This document shows positions 43,904 to 51,918 of a stretch of DNA of 64,000 bases, piece by piece. Position 1 is the first letter of the stretch, and each line of letters starts with the position of its first letter. Source of the stretch: an uncultured Bacteroidales bacterium. GTDB taxonomy: Bacteria > Bacteroidota > Bacteroidia > Bacteroidales > Paludibacteraceae. The stretch covers positions 1-64,000 of the forward strand of contig CACZVM010000006.1 in the NCBI GenBank assembly GCA_902784585.1, given 5' to 3'. The position numbers and the translations under genes were made by a program. The notes beneath the pieces are model-generated. The model saw only the letters and a program-made list of their open reading frames with translations, was not told the DNA's origin and made no database searches.

Positions 43904-45163
43904 ATGTCGCATTTCCTTCAACATCACTGGTTGCAACTCAAACAGTCCGGTTGGATCTTCATCAACGAACTGAATCGTATCTTCCACGACCCAGGAGTGA
44001 TGATCATCTTCTTCCTCGCTACACTGGTCTACCCGTTCCTCTACAAAGCCATGTACTGGAATGAGCAGATCACCGACATACCGGTAGCCGTGGTGGACTT
44101 GAGCCACTCACCCGAAAGCCGTGATTTTCTGCATAAATGGGAAGCCACGCCGGATGTTGTTTTAGCCTACTACTGCACCTCGATGGACGAAGCAGAGGTA
44201 CTGCTACGCGACCAGAAAGTGCATGGCATCATCTATTTCCCGCGTGATTTTTCCGCCCAACTGGCCGACCCGCTGGGTCAAGCGCACCTCTCGCTCTACT
44301 GCGACATGTCGTCCTTCCTCTATATGAAGGGCATCTTCCTGAGTTGTAACATGGTCATGCTGGAGTCGATGTGTAACATTCAGATAGATCGCTACGAACA
44401 GATGGGCTATGGTCATGAGTTCGCCTGGGAACTGGTGCAAGAAGCGCCCTATACCGAAACGGCCCTCTTTACCCCGACAGGTGGCTACGGATCGTTCCTG
44501 ATTCCAGCGGTACTCGTTATGATTTTGCATCAGACGCTCTTCTTCGGTATCTGCATGATGGCCGGTACTATTCGCGAAGAGAAAAACGAACTTTACCGTA
44601 TTCCCGGACGACGCCGCGGCTACTCGGCTTTCCGTATCATTTGCGGTAGAGGTGCCGCCTATTTTGTGATCTACTATGCCCTGGCAGCCATCCTACTGGG
44701 CCTGTTGCCCCGCCTGTTCGACCTACCGCATATCGGTGCCATCTCGGATATACTATGGTTTAACGTGCCCTTCATACTCTCAGTCATCTTCATGGCCATG
44801 TGCGTAGGTTTCTTCATCCTCAACCGCGAGACCGGCATGGTACTGCTCATCACCAGTTCGCTCATCTTCCTCTTCGTCGCAGGTATATCGTGGCCGAAAG
44901 AGATGGTGCCGGACGGATGGCGCTACTTCTCCTACTTTATTCCATACACCTGGGCGGCAAACGGCTTCATTCACATCAATTCGATGGGGGCCACACTCGC
45001 CACCACCCGCACCGATTTTCTGGCACTGTGGGGACTGACCATCCTCTATTTCTCTATCGCCGTGCTGATGTTTATCATCGCCGGCTATCGCGAAGAGATG
45101 AAAGAATTGCAGCAACACGAAGCGATGATGCAAGAAGCGCAGCAACCGGCTCAACCATCGTAA
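43904..45163 (+). CDS. ABC-2 type permease, second of pair
   Basis: 419 residues, same layout as the preceding gene: N-terminal helix, periplasmic domain (IPVAVVDLSHSPESRDFLHKW...VHGIIYFPRDFSAQL), then a C-terminal helix bundle with FLFVAGISWPKEMVPDGWRYFSYFIPYTWAANGFIHINSMGA. The two permeases probably form a heterodimer. A His/Gln/Glu-rich tail (QQHEAMMQEAQQPAQ) ends it. It starts 6 bases after the first permease; the AraC gene follows 3 bases later. Confidence 0.9.
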   Translation: MSHFLQHHWLQLKQSGWIFINELNRIFHDPGVMIIFFLATLVYPFLYKAMYWNEQITDIPVAVVDLSHSPESRDFLHKWEATPDVVLAYYCTSMDEAEVLLRDQKVHGIIYFPRDFSAQLADPLGQAHLSLYCDMSSFLYMKGIFLSCNMVMLESMCNIQIDRYEQMGYGHEFAWELVQEAPYTETALFTPTGGYGSFLIPAVLVMILHQTLFFGICMMAGTIREEKNELYRIPGRRRGYSAFRIICGRGAAYFVIYYALAAILLGLLPRLFDLPHIGAISDILWFNVPFILSVIFMAMCVGFFILNRETGMVLLITSSLIFLFVAGISWPKEMVPDGWRYFSYFIPYTWAANGFIHINSMGATLATTRTDFLALWGLTILYFSIAVLMFIIAGYREEMKELQQHEAMMQEAQQPAQPS

Positions 45164-45166
45164 TCT

Positions 45167-46027
45167 ATGCAATTTCGTATACTCCTCCCCAACGAGGCAC
45201 TCCGACCTTATATATGTCGTTACGTATACGTGCGTGCGGACGGGTCGACCGACACGATGATGCCACCGACCGATGATCCGCGTTTTGTCAACGGCAAGCA
45301 TGTACAGCCCTTGCTGCCCAATTACGGCAGCTTCGTTTTTATGCGAGATGTAAGGGTGGATGTCAGTGGTGTGGCTGCCGACAGTTTGACGCTGCTGGGA
45401 GCCAACCAGACCACAATTGGTCTCACGACGCTCAGCGGATGGTTCAACGGCATGTTGCTTGATTTTGAACCCGGCGGCCTGCACACTCTGATGCATATCG
45501 ACCTACAAGATCTGGCCGGCAAGGTTCTGACGGCACAAGCTTATGGCGACCCAGGCTTGCTGCAACTCGACAGCCTCTTCAAGTCAACTCAGGATTCCGC
45601 TGAGATTACGCATCTTATCGATGCCTTCTTCCTTGGTCACCTGCCACGCAAAGAGGACTACAACTATACACGGCTATGCAAAGTGATTGCGGCGTGCGAC
45701 GAGGCGAAAGGGAATATATCCGCTGCCGAGATGGCTTCTGTAGCTTGTCTGGGCGAACGGCAGTTCCTGCGCATCTTTCGCCAGTATGTAGGCATGCCTC
45801 CCAAGCAATTCATTCGTCTGCGCCGTTTCCATAAGGCCCTGCAGGCGATGCAGCGCGAAGCTGCAGCCGGAAAACAGGTCGATCTGATGCACATTGCCTT
45901 GCAGCACGGTTATTATGATCTTAGCCACATGGCACTGGAGTTTCAGCAGATGGGGTGCTTATCGCCGAGCCATTTCCGCATGTTGGGTATCCCTCTGACG
46001 GACGATTTCTCCGTCTTTTTTGCATAG
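45167..46027 (+). CDS. AraC-family transcriptional regulator
   Basis: 286 residues. An N-terminal AraC-binding-like beta domain (FRILLPNEALRPYICRYVYV... LLDFEPGGLHTLM) and a C-terminal double helix-turn-helix (NISAAEMASVACLGERQFLRIFRQYVGMPPKQFIRLRRFHKAL ... DLSHMALEFQQMGCLSPSHFRML). It is the last gene of the export operon (3-base gap). Two direct repeats that look like its binding sites straddle its stop codon and the promoter of the next gene, so it likely activates the TonB-type receptor and perhaps its own operon; its ligand is unknown. Confidence 0.9.
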   Translation: MQFRILLPNEALRPYICRYVYVRADGSTDTMMPPTDDPRFVNGKHVQPLLPNYGSFVFMRDVRVDVSGVAADSLTLLGANQTTIGLTTLSGWFNGMLLDFEPGGLHTLMHIDLQDLAGKVLTAQAYGDPGLLQLDSLFKSTQDSAEITHLIDAFFLGHLPRKEDYNYTRLCKVIAACDEAKGNISAAEMASVACLGERQFLRIFRQYVGMPPKQFIRLRRFHKALQAMQREAAAGKQVDLMHIALQHGYYDLSHMALEFQQMGCLSPSHFRMLGIPLTDDFSVFFA

Positions 46028-46069
46028 TTTTATATGGAAAGTCCGTTTTTTCATAGTTCAGGTTGGAAA
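46023..46069 (+). promoter_or_regulatory. Candidate AraC-type operator: two direct repeats
   Basis: CATAGTT-N5-TGGAAA occurs at 46023-46040 and 46052-46069, same orientation, 29 bp offset. The second copy occupies the place of the -33 box. Confidence 0.65.
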
Positions 46070-46076
46070 AAAGCAG

Positions 46077-46085
46077 TACTTTTGC
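46077..46085 (+). promoter_or_regulatory. -7 element of the TonB-type receptor gene
   Basis: TACTTTTGC preceded by AAAAAAGCAG as in strong promoters here, but at -33 there is ATAGT instead of TTTGC. This suits a promoter that needs an activator. Confidence 0.75.
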
Positions 46086-46124
46086 ACCGGAATTTTGAAA
46101 TAAACGGACAAACATAAAGCAAAA

Positions 46125-48605
46125 ATGAAAAAAACATTCTTTTTTAGTATCCTTTTAACGGTACTGGTAATCATGCCGGCTTCGGCAGAAACGATTAAAG
46201 GAAATGTCATTGACACAAAAGGTGACGCCATGCCATTTGTGACCATCTCGGTATTGTCGCAGGACTCTGCACTCCTCACAGGAGCGATTACGGATGATAA
46301 CGGTCATTATTCTATAGAGGTTTCTGCCAGCACGTATATCATTCAGGCATCGTATATCGGCTATCATACCGCCTTTGGCGGACCGGACTTCGTGTTGCAT
46401 GAAGAGACGGAACGGCTGCAAGAGGTGGAAGTGAAAGCCAAGAAACCGCTCATCGAGCGGCAGATGGACAAACTGGTGGTCAACGTGAGTGCCTCACCGC
46501 TGTCGGCCGGCAGCAACGGTAATGATATCCTGCGCCGTGCCCCGGGCGTGCGCATCGACAAAGACGGCAACATCACCGTCAACGGTAAATCAGTGGAGAT
46601 ATACGTGGACGGCAAACCTTCCTACCTGAGCGGCCAACAACTCAAGGCAATGCTGGACGGCACCGACGGCAACACCATCGAAAAGATAGAAATCATCTCA
46701 AACCCATCGGCCAAATATGATGCCAGCGGACAAGGAGGCATCATCAATATCAAGACCAAACGCAACATGATGCGCGGACTGAACGGTATGCTCTCGGCGG
46801 CCTATGGAGGCATGTACTTCAGCGATGTCAAACGCTGGCTGCAGATGGACATGTTCTCGCTCAACCTCAACTACCGCGGAGAAAAAACCTACACCTTCGG
46901 TCAGTTGACGCAGGTGTACGCCCAGAACGATATTGACCTAGAGACTTATAGGCAGACCCCTACGCTGAAGAACTACTCCCGATCGGGTTACAACCTTGGT
47001 TTCCAATATTATATGCTGAAGGTAGGCAACGACTGGTACATCGACTCCACCAATACTCTGGGATTTATCCTGCAGGTGCCGTATATGAATGTCCGCCAGT
47101 CGATTGTCCCCGGACGCAACTACGCCTGGACCATCGAGGGCAATGACACCATCAACAGCATAACCGAGTCGAGCAACCGACTGCAGGCACCGCAACACAC
47201 GGCTAACATCAACTATACACACACTTTCTCGGAGGCGAAAGAGCGTGAACTGACTGTCAATGTAGATTACAACCGCTACAACAATCGTTCGCACAACCTT
47301 CAGGAGACCCGTTATACGCCGGCTTATATGAGTAACTCCCAACTCGGACTGGACATCAACAGTCGTCAGACAGTAAATATCTATAGTGCGAAGATGGATT
47401 TCCAGACCAAGTTCTGGCAGACGGCGATGCTGGAGTGTGGTATCAAGTACGCACTTTCCTCGACCGACAATAATATGACCACCGACTCCACGCGCAACGA
47501 CCAGCCACGTCCAAGTGTGGAGAGTGCGTTCCGATATGACGAACACGTGGCTGCCGCCTATGTGTCGGTGGGCAAACAGTTCGGAGAACACTGGTCAGTC
47601 AAACTCGGTCTGCGCGGAGAATTCACCTACAGCCATGGCAACTGGAAGACAGCTGACTCGCTGACCAACAAGTCCTACTTCAATCCCTTCCCCACAGCCT
47701 ATATCGGTTATACTACGCGCCCGCTCGGTAAGATAGGTCAACCTATCTCCGTCAGCGCCAGTTACACCCGACGTATCAAACGACCGAACTACTACATGCT
47801 CAATCCCTTCGTTACTTATATAGATGCCTATTCCTACCAGGTGGGTAACACCGAACTGACGCCGGAGTTTAACAACGATGTGGAAATCCATTTCTCCTGG
47901 ACTCAATATCTCAACCTGACATTCAACTTCGCCCACACCCAGGACATGTTCTCTCAGAAAGTCAACATTTTGCCTAATGGTATGGGGTCTATCCAGTGGA
48001 GCAATTTCGGTACATGCACCACCCACGGCGGCAACCTCTCGCTCACCGAACTGCCTATCGTGCCGAAGTATATGACAATGGAAGACGGCACCCGTTCGCT
48101 GCAAGGAGCATGGTTGGCACTCACCGTCAATGCCGGTTTCTATCATTTTCTGAACAAGTCGTACGAGCGTCAGGCAGACGGCAGTCCCGTTTACCAACTC
48201 GGCAGTCACTATACCTACGCGGGAGGTACGTTGTCCGCCTATCTACCCAAAGACTGGACTCTCACGTTTGACGGCAACTGGTCGTCACCTATGACCACCG
48301 GTTACGACCAACAAGGAAGTACGTATTACCTGAGCTTCGGTGTGCGCAAGATGTGGATGCAGAAAGGTCTGATCTTCAATCTCAACGTACAAGACCTGGC
48401 CCGTTCACTCCGCTTCCACACTGTTGATAAGGGACAGCAGGAGGGCTATACAAGTTGGTACACCAACACCGTTCGCCAGCAGCGCGTGACGCTCTCTATC
48501 ACCTGGATGTTCGGACAACATCAGCAACACAAGAACCGTAAAGTGGGTAACATGGATGAACTCAACCGTCTCGGCGGAGGCGGAAGCGTACAGACAGGAA
48601 AGTAA
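46125..48605 (+). CDS. TonB-dependent receptor-like outer membrane beta-barrel protein
   Basis: 826 residues. Signal peptide (about 1-21), carboxypeptidase-regulatory-like domain (TIKGNVIDTKGDAMPFVTISVL), short plug (DILRRAPGVRIDKDGNITVNGKSVEIYVDGKPSYLSG; IEIISNPSAKYDASGQGGIINIKTK) and an OMP_b-brl_3-type barrel. This family differs from SusC and has no SusD partner. Members are linked to iron, peptide or unknown uptake. The end is unusual, with a charged tail after the barrel (QQHKNRKVGNMDELNRLGGGGSVQTGK). An AraC operator precedes it. Confidence 0.92.
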   Translation: MKKTFFFSILLTVLVIMPASAETIKGNVIDTKGDAMPFVTISVLSQDSALLTGAITDDNGHYSIEVSASTYIIQASYIGYHTAFGGPDFVLHEETERLQEVEVKAKKPLIERQMDKLVVNVSASPLSAGSNGNDILRRAPGVRIDKDGNITVNGKSVEIYVDGKPSYLSGQQLKAMLDGTDGNTIEKIEIISNPSAKYDASGQGGIINIKTKRNMMRGLNGMLSAAYGGMYFSDVKRWLQMDMFSLNLNYRGEKTYTFGQLTQVYAQNDIDLETYRQTPTLKNYSRSGYNLGFQYYMLKVGNDWYIDSTNTLGFILQVPYMNVRQSIVPGRNYAWTIEGNDTINSITESSNRLQAPQHTANINYTHTFSEAKERELTVNVDYNRYNNRSHNLQETRYTPAYMSNSQLGLDINSRQTVNIYSAKMDFQTKFWQTAMLECGIKYALSSTDNNMTTDSTRNDQPRPSVESAFRYDEHVAAAYVSVGKQFGEHWSVKLGLRGEFTYSHGNWKTADSLTNKSYFNPFPTAYIGYTTRPLGKIGQPISVSASYTRRIKRPNYYMLNPFVTYIDAYSYQVGNTELTPEFNNDVEIHFSWTQYLNLTFNFAHTQDMFSQKVNILPNGMGSIQWSNFGTCTTHGGNLSLTELPIVPKYMTMEDGTRSLQGAWLALTVNAGFYHFLNKSYERQADGSPVYQLGSHYTYAGGTLSAYLPKDWTLTFDGNWSSPMTTGYDQQGSTYYLSFGVRKMWMQKGLIFNLNVQDLARSLRFHTVDKGQQEGYTSWYTNTVRQQRVTLSITWMFGQHQQHKNRKVGNMDELNRLGGGGSVQTGK

Positions 48606-48608
48606 GCA

Positions 48609-48626
48609 AAAAGCGGGCTTTTTCGA
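48609..48626 (+). terminator. Terminator after the TonB-type receptor gene
   Basis: AAAAAGC-GG-GCTTTTT, a short symmetrical hairpin followed by T residues, 3 bases past the stop. Confidence 0.6.
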
Positions 48627-48644
48627 AAAAAAATGCAGAAATAT

Positions 48645-48676
48645 TTGCGTATATCAAAAAAAAGCAGTACTTTTGC
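48645..48676 (+). promoter_or_regulatory. Promoter of tRNA-Gln
   Basis: TTTGC at 48645-48649, 18 bases with A-run and GCAG, TACTTTTGC at 48668-48676. The leader of about 60 bases holds GGCAC-tt-GTGCC and ACGGTT-aaa-AACCG hairpins. Confidence 0.85.
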
Positions 48677-48741
48677 ACCCGCTTTTTAATCGAAGGCACT
48701 TGTGCCAAGAAAAAACGGTTAAAAACCGCTTTTAAAAGTGC

Positions 48742-48812
48742 TGTCCACTCGTATATCGGTATTACACCGGATTTTGGTTCCGAGAAGCGAGGTTCGACTC
48801 CTCGGTGGACAA
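48742..48812 (+). tRNA. tRNA-Gln (TTG)
   Basis: Acceptor TGTCCAC/GTGGACA, anticodon loop TTTTGGT (anticodon TTG), T-arm CGAGG/CCTCG with loop TTCGACT, discriminator A. CCA not encoded. Confidence 0.95.
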
Positions 48813-48813
48813 C

Positions 48814-48840
48814 AAGGCTGCTTCGGCGGCCTTTATTTTC
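48814..48840 (+). terminator. Terminator after tRNA-Gln
   Basis: AAGGCTGC-TTCG-GCGGCCTT, an 8-bp stem with a stable UUCG loop, then TATTTTC. Some read-through into rplY is likely, since rplY has no clear promoter of its own. Confidence 0.85.
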
Positions 48841-48903
48841 CGCAAAGGCGGAGACGTGTGATGGAATACACGGTATTAAGTAACACAAAACAATTTTATT
48901 CAA

Positions 48904-49461
48904 ATGAAAGAATTCGCATTAGTAGGTACTCCGCGTAGCGAGTACGGCAAGAAAGCCGCTAAGGCTTTCCGCGCAGAGGAATTGATTCCTTGCAACATCT
49001 ATGGTTGTGGTCTGAGCCTCACCTTCACCGTAGCAGCAGCTGACGTTCGTAAGTTGATCTATAGCCCGGACACGCAGATTGTTGACCTGACCGTTGGTGA
49101 CACCAAGACCAAAGCTATCGTTAAAGAGTTGCAGTTCCACCCGATTGATGGTAAGACCCTGCACATTGACTTCCTCGCCGTTGACGAGAAGAAGCCGGTG
49201 GTAGTTGAGATTCCTGTTCAACTGAATGGTCTCGCTGAGGGTGTGAAAGCCGGTGGTAAACTGGTTCAGAACATGCGCAAACTGAAAGCTCAGGGTATCT
49301 ACACCGCATTCCCCGATCGTATCAACATCGACGTTACCGAACTTGGTCTGGCCAAGAAGATCGCCGTTGCAGACGTGAAGGTAGATGGCTTGAAGTTCGT
49401 TAACCCCGCTGACGCTTGCGTCGCTGAGGTAAAGGCAACACGCCAGAGCAAACAGGCCTAA
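48904..49461 (+). CDS. rplY: Ribosomal protein bL25, long (CTC) form
   Basis: 185 residues: the N-terminal L25 domain that binds 5S rRNA (GKKAAKAFRAEELIPCNIYG; VKELQFHPIDGKTLHIDFLAV) plus the C-terminal TL5/CTC beta domain (VNPADACVAEVKA end). It lies between tRNA-Gln and pth; the rplY-pth pairing is widely conserved. A terminator follows at 49498. Confidence 0.96.
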   Translation: MKEFALVGTPRSEYGKKAAKAFRAEELIPCNIYGCGLSLTFTVAAADVRKLIYSPDTQIVDLTVGDTKTKAIVKELQFHPIDGKTLHIDFLAVDEKKPVVVEIPVQLNGLAEGVKAGGKLVQNMRKLKAQGIYTAFPDRINIDVTELGLAKKIAVADVKVDGLKFVNPADACVAEVKATRQSKQA

Positions 49462-49497
49462 TCCGAAGTCACAAAGTGACGAGGTACAATGTACAAA

Positions 49498-49535
49498 GGG
49501 GCGAGGCGTTATGACGCCCCGCTCCTATTTTTCGT
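49498..49535 (+). terminator. Terminator after rplY
   Basis: GGGGCG-A-GGCGT-tatg-ACGCC-C-CGCTCC, a stem with one mismatch, then TATTTTT. It ends 8 bases before the pth start codon, so it may attenuate rather than separate. Confidence 0.75.
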
Positions 49536-49542
49536 AAAAGCA

Positions 49543-50106
49543 ATGAAATATCTTATAGTAGGTTTGGGTAATGTCGGTGACGAGTACGCAGGTACACGCC
49601 ATAACATCGGTTTTATGATGATCGATGCGTTTGCTGCGTCCGTCCGGGCCGAGTGGCAAGACAAACGGTACGGCTTCGTAGCCAAGTGTCGCGTGAAGAA
49701 TGCCGAAATGGTGCTGCTCAAGCCCTCTACCTATATGAACCTGAGTGGCAATGCCGTGCGTTATTGGCTGCAGCAGGAGAAGATACCGGTGGAGAACATG
49801 TTGGTGCTCGTGGACGATCTGAACCTGCCTTTCGGCACGATCCGTATTCGCAAACAAGGCAGCAACGGCGGACATAACGGACTTGGCAACATCCAGTCGG
49901 TATTGGGAACCGATGCGTACGCACGCGTACGTTTCGGCATCGGCAACGAGTTCACCCGTGGAACGCAGATCAACTTCGTGCTCGGTCAGTGGACGGATGA
50001 AGAGAAAGCGAAGATAGACGATCGACTGAAAGTGACGACTGAGATCATCCCGTCCTTCTGCCTGCAAGGTATCGATCGGACGATGAATCAATACAACAAC
50101 AAGTAA
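49543..50106 (+). CDS. pth: Peptidyl-tRNA hydrolase
   Basis: 187 residues. It recycles peptidyl-tRNA dropped by ribosomes. Motifs: [22 protein letters not shown] (catalytic His in TRHNIG), [43 protein letters not shown] 49543 opens the conserved start [10 protein letters not shown]; upstream codons lie in the rplY terminator. Confidence 0.96.
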   Translation: MKYLIVGLGNVGDEYAGTRHNIGFMMIDAFAASVRAEWQDKRYGFVAKCRVKNAEMVLLKPSTYMNLSGNAVRYWLQQEKIPVENMLVLVDDLNLPFGTIRIRKQGSNGGHNGLGNIQSVLGTDAYARVRFGIGNEFTRGTQINFVLGQWTDEEKAKIDDRLKVTTEIIPSFCLQGIDRTMNQYNNK

Positions 50107-50516
50107 TGGCGGAAGTTCGTATTGACAAATACCTCTGGGCGATGCGCATATACAAGACGCGCAGCATCGCGGCTGATGCGTGCAAGAACGGACGTATCAC
50201 GATGAACGGTGTACAACTCAAACCGAGCCGCACGTTCAAGGTAGGCGACATCTTCAACGTCCGCAAGGGACCTATCACCTACACCTACCGCGTGTTGCAA
50301 CTGAGCGAGAACCGTCTCGGTGCCAAACTCGTGCCGGAATATCTGCGCGACTGCACATCGCCCGAACAACTCGAACTACTCGAACTGGCACGCATGGCCG
50401 GCAACGGAACACGTGACCGCGGTCTGGGACGTCCGACCAAGAAAGATCGACGCGACATCGAGGTGTTCATGAGTGATAACTATCTGGATGAAATAGATTT
50501 TGACGATGAAGAGTAA
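50106..50516 (+). CDS. hslR: S4-domain RNA-binding protein (Hsp15/HslR-like)
   Basis: 136 residues. The S4 fold occupies about 1-90 (RIDKYLWAMRIYKTRSIAADACKNGRITMNGVQLKPSRTFKVGDIF), with a basic and then acidic tail (TRDRGLGRPTKKDRRDIEVF). Hsp15 binds stalled 50S-peptidyl-tRNA complexes; its place 1 base from pth suits ribosome rescue. The gene overlaps or abuts both neighbours. Confidence 0.92.
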   Translation: MAEVRIDKYLWAMRIYKTRSIAADACKNGRITMNGVQLKPSRTFKVGDIFNVRKGPITYTYRVLQLSENRLGAKLVPEYLRDCTSPEQLELLELARMAGNGTRDRGLGRPTKKDRRDIEVFMSDNYLDEIDFDDEE

Positions 50517-50964
50517 GAAAGATAATATTGCGGAATATATTCTCTATCTATGGCAGATGGAGGACTACCTGCGTGCCTTCCCTGCGCACGCAGAGGCCAC
50601 GCCGGAACTGCACGAACTCAATGAGATGATGCACCGCGAAGGTCTGCTGGAGGGTGGTCACTTACAGTTAGCGCAAAACGCCTTGACCGAACTGGAAGAA
50701 CTGCACTCCACCCTGCTGGAGGAAGACGCCATGTACCGCGCCGCTATCATTCGCCTCACGCCACAACTCAACCTACTCAAGGCGAAAACCGATCGTCCGA
50801 CGATGTCCGACATCGAAGCCTGTCTCACCCTGCTCTACCAGATCATGCTGCTGCACCTGCAGAAGAAAGCCGTCTCACCTCAGACAGCCGATGTGCAACA
50901 ACAAGCCACACAACTTTTGCAATTCTTAAGCAAGACCTATTATGCGAACAGCCGAACGGTTTGA
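50506..50964 (+). CDS. DUF4924 family protein
   Basis: 152 residues, predicted all-helical, no signal peptide. It begins MKSKKDNIAEYILYLWQMEDYLRAF, the conserved family start, and continues with HELNEMMHREGLLEGGHLQLAQN and LEACLTLLYQIMLLHLQKKAVS-type helices. Function unknown. ATG 50506 is preferred to a TTG two codons earlier. It overlaps the S4 gene by 11 bases and nth by 23, so it belongs to the same transcript. Confidence 0.85.
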   Translation: MKSKKDNIAEYILYLWQMEDYLRAFPAHAEATPELHELNEMMHREGLLEGGHLQLAQNALTELEELHSTLLEEDAMYRAAIIRLTPQLNLLKAKTDRPTMSDIEACLTLLYQIMLLHLQKKAVSPQTADVQQQATQLLQFLSKTYYANSRTV

Positions 50965-51574
50965 ACATATACTGAGTTGGTTTGCCGCCAACATGCCTGT
51001 AGCGGAGAGTGAGTTAGTCTTCGCCAACCCCTTCCAATGCCTTGTGGCGGTAATGCTGTCTGCACAGTGCACCGACAAGCGGGTCAACATGGTGACACCT
51101 GCTCTTTTCGCTGCTTATCCCACACCCGAAGCGATGGCAAAAGCCACTAGCGACGAGGTGTTCGAATACATCAAGTCCGTCAGTTATCCCCGTTCCAAAG
51201 CCGAACATCTAGTACAGATGGCACAAAGAGTGATCGAGACATTTAGCGGACAGATACCTGACAACATCGACGACCTGCAGACGCTGCAAGGCGTTGGTCG
51301 CAAGACGGCGAACGTGGTGTGTGCGGTAATATGGAACCAACCCACCATGGCGGTGGATACGCATATCTTCCGCGTGAGTGAACGACTTGGGCTGACCACT
51401 AACAGCAAGAACCCGCTGCAGACGGAGAAAGCACTCGTCAAGTATATTCCCGCCGAAATTATTCCAAAGGCCCATCACTGGCTCTTGCTGCATGGCCGCT
51501 ATATATGCCAAGCACGCAAACCGCTGTGCGAACAGTGCGGCTTGCGTGCTTACTGCAGATTCTATTCCAAATAG
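50942..51574 (+). CDS. nth: Endonuclease III
   Basis: 210 residues. A DNA glycosylase/AP lyase for oxidised pyrimidines. The HhH motif with the catalytic Lys is LQGVGRKTANVVCAV, the catalytic Asp lies in MAVDTHIFRVSERL, and the [4Fe-4S] ligands are C-x6-C-x2-C-x5-C in CQARKPLCEQCGLRAYC. Last gene of the run. Confidence 0.96.
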   Translation: MRTAERFEHILSWFAANMPVAESELVFANPFQCLVAVMLSAQCTDKRVNMVTPALFAAYPTPEAMAKATSDEVFEYIKSVSYPRSKAEHLVQMAQRVIETFSGQIPDNIDDLQTLQGVGRKTANVVCAVIWNQPTMAVDTHIFRVSERLGLTTNSKNPLQTEKALVKYIPAEIIPKAHHWLLLHGRYICQARKPLCEQCGLRAYCRFYSK

Positions 51575-51589
51575 TGTTTCCGCTATCGG

Positions 51590-51883
51590 TTAAACCGTTG
51601 CCTCGATATTCCAGACAAAGGCACGGACTCCTACCTCCTCGTTGCGCATGTCGAGTTTCTTCACCGACTCCAGCAACGCGGCTACTTGCTCATCCTCCAC
51701 TATGGTGATGACGCATGAGTTCATCTCAGGCCAGGCATGTGTACCACGGCGGGGTTCACCGCCGTTGGTACCACGACCTTGTACTTGCTCAAAGAACGTA
51801 AAGCCCTTGATGCCTAAGACATCCAACATATATTCGACACGGCCTGTATTCGCCTGATTGAATACGATCATTACACTCTTCAT
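51590..51883 (-). CDS. PG0541-like P-II-type transporter-associated protein
   Basis: 97 residues. It starts MKSVMIVFNQANTGRVEYMLDVLGIKGFTFFEQVQGRGTNGG, the P-II-like ferredoxin fold with a T-loop-like segment (GRGTNGGEPRRGTHAWPEMNS), and ends VRAFVWNIEATV. The family is found next to RND pumps in Bacteroidota (first noted in Porphyromonas). A role as a small sensor that gates the pump is inferred from P-II biology. It is the last gene of the RND operon, behind a heptamer array. Confidence 0.87.
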   Translation of the reverse strand: MKSVMIVFNQANTGRVEYMLDVLGIKGFTFFEQVQGRGTNGGEPRRGTHAWPEMNSCVITIVEDEQVAALLESVKKLDMRNEEVGVRAFVWNIEATV

Positions 51884-51884
51884 G

Positions 51885-51918
51885 AGAATTAAAAATTAAA
51901 AATTATAAATTACGAATT
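51885..51918. repeat. Heptamer array (TTAAAAA type)
   Basis: Units TTAAAAA, TTAAAAA, TTATAAA, TTACGAA in the gap between the RND permease and the P-II-like gene. Confidence 0.85.
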
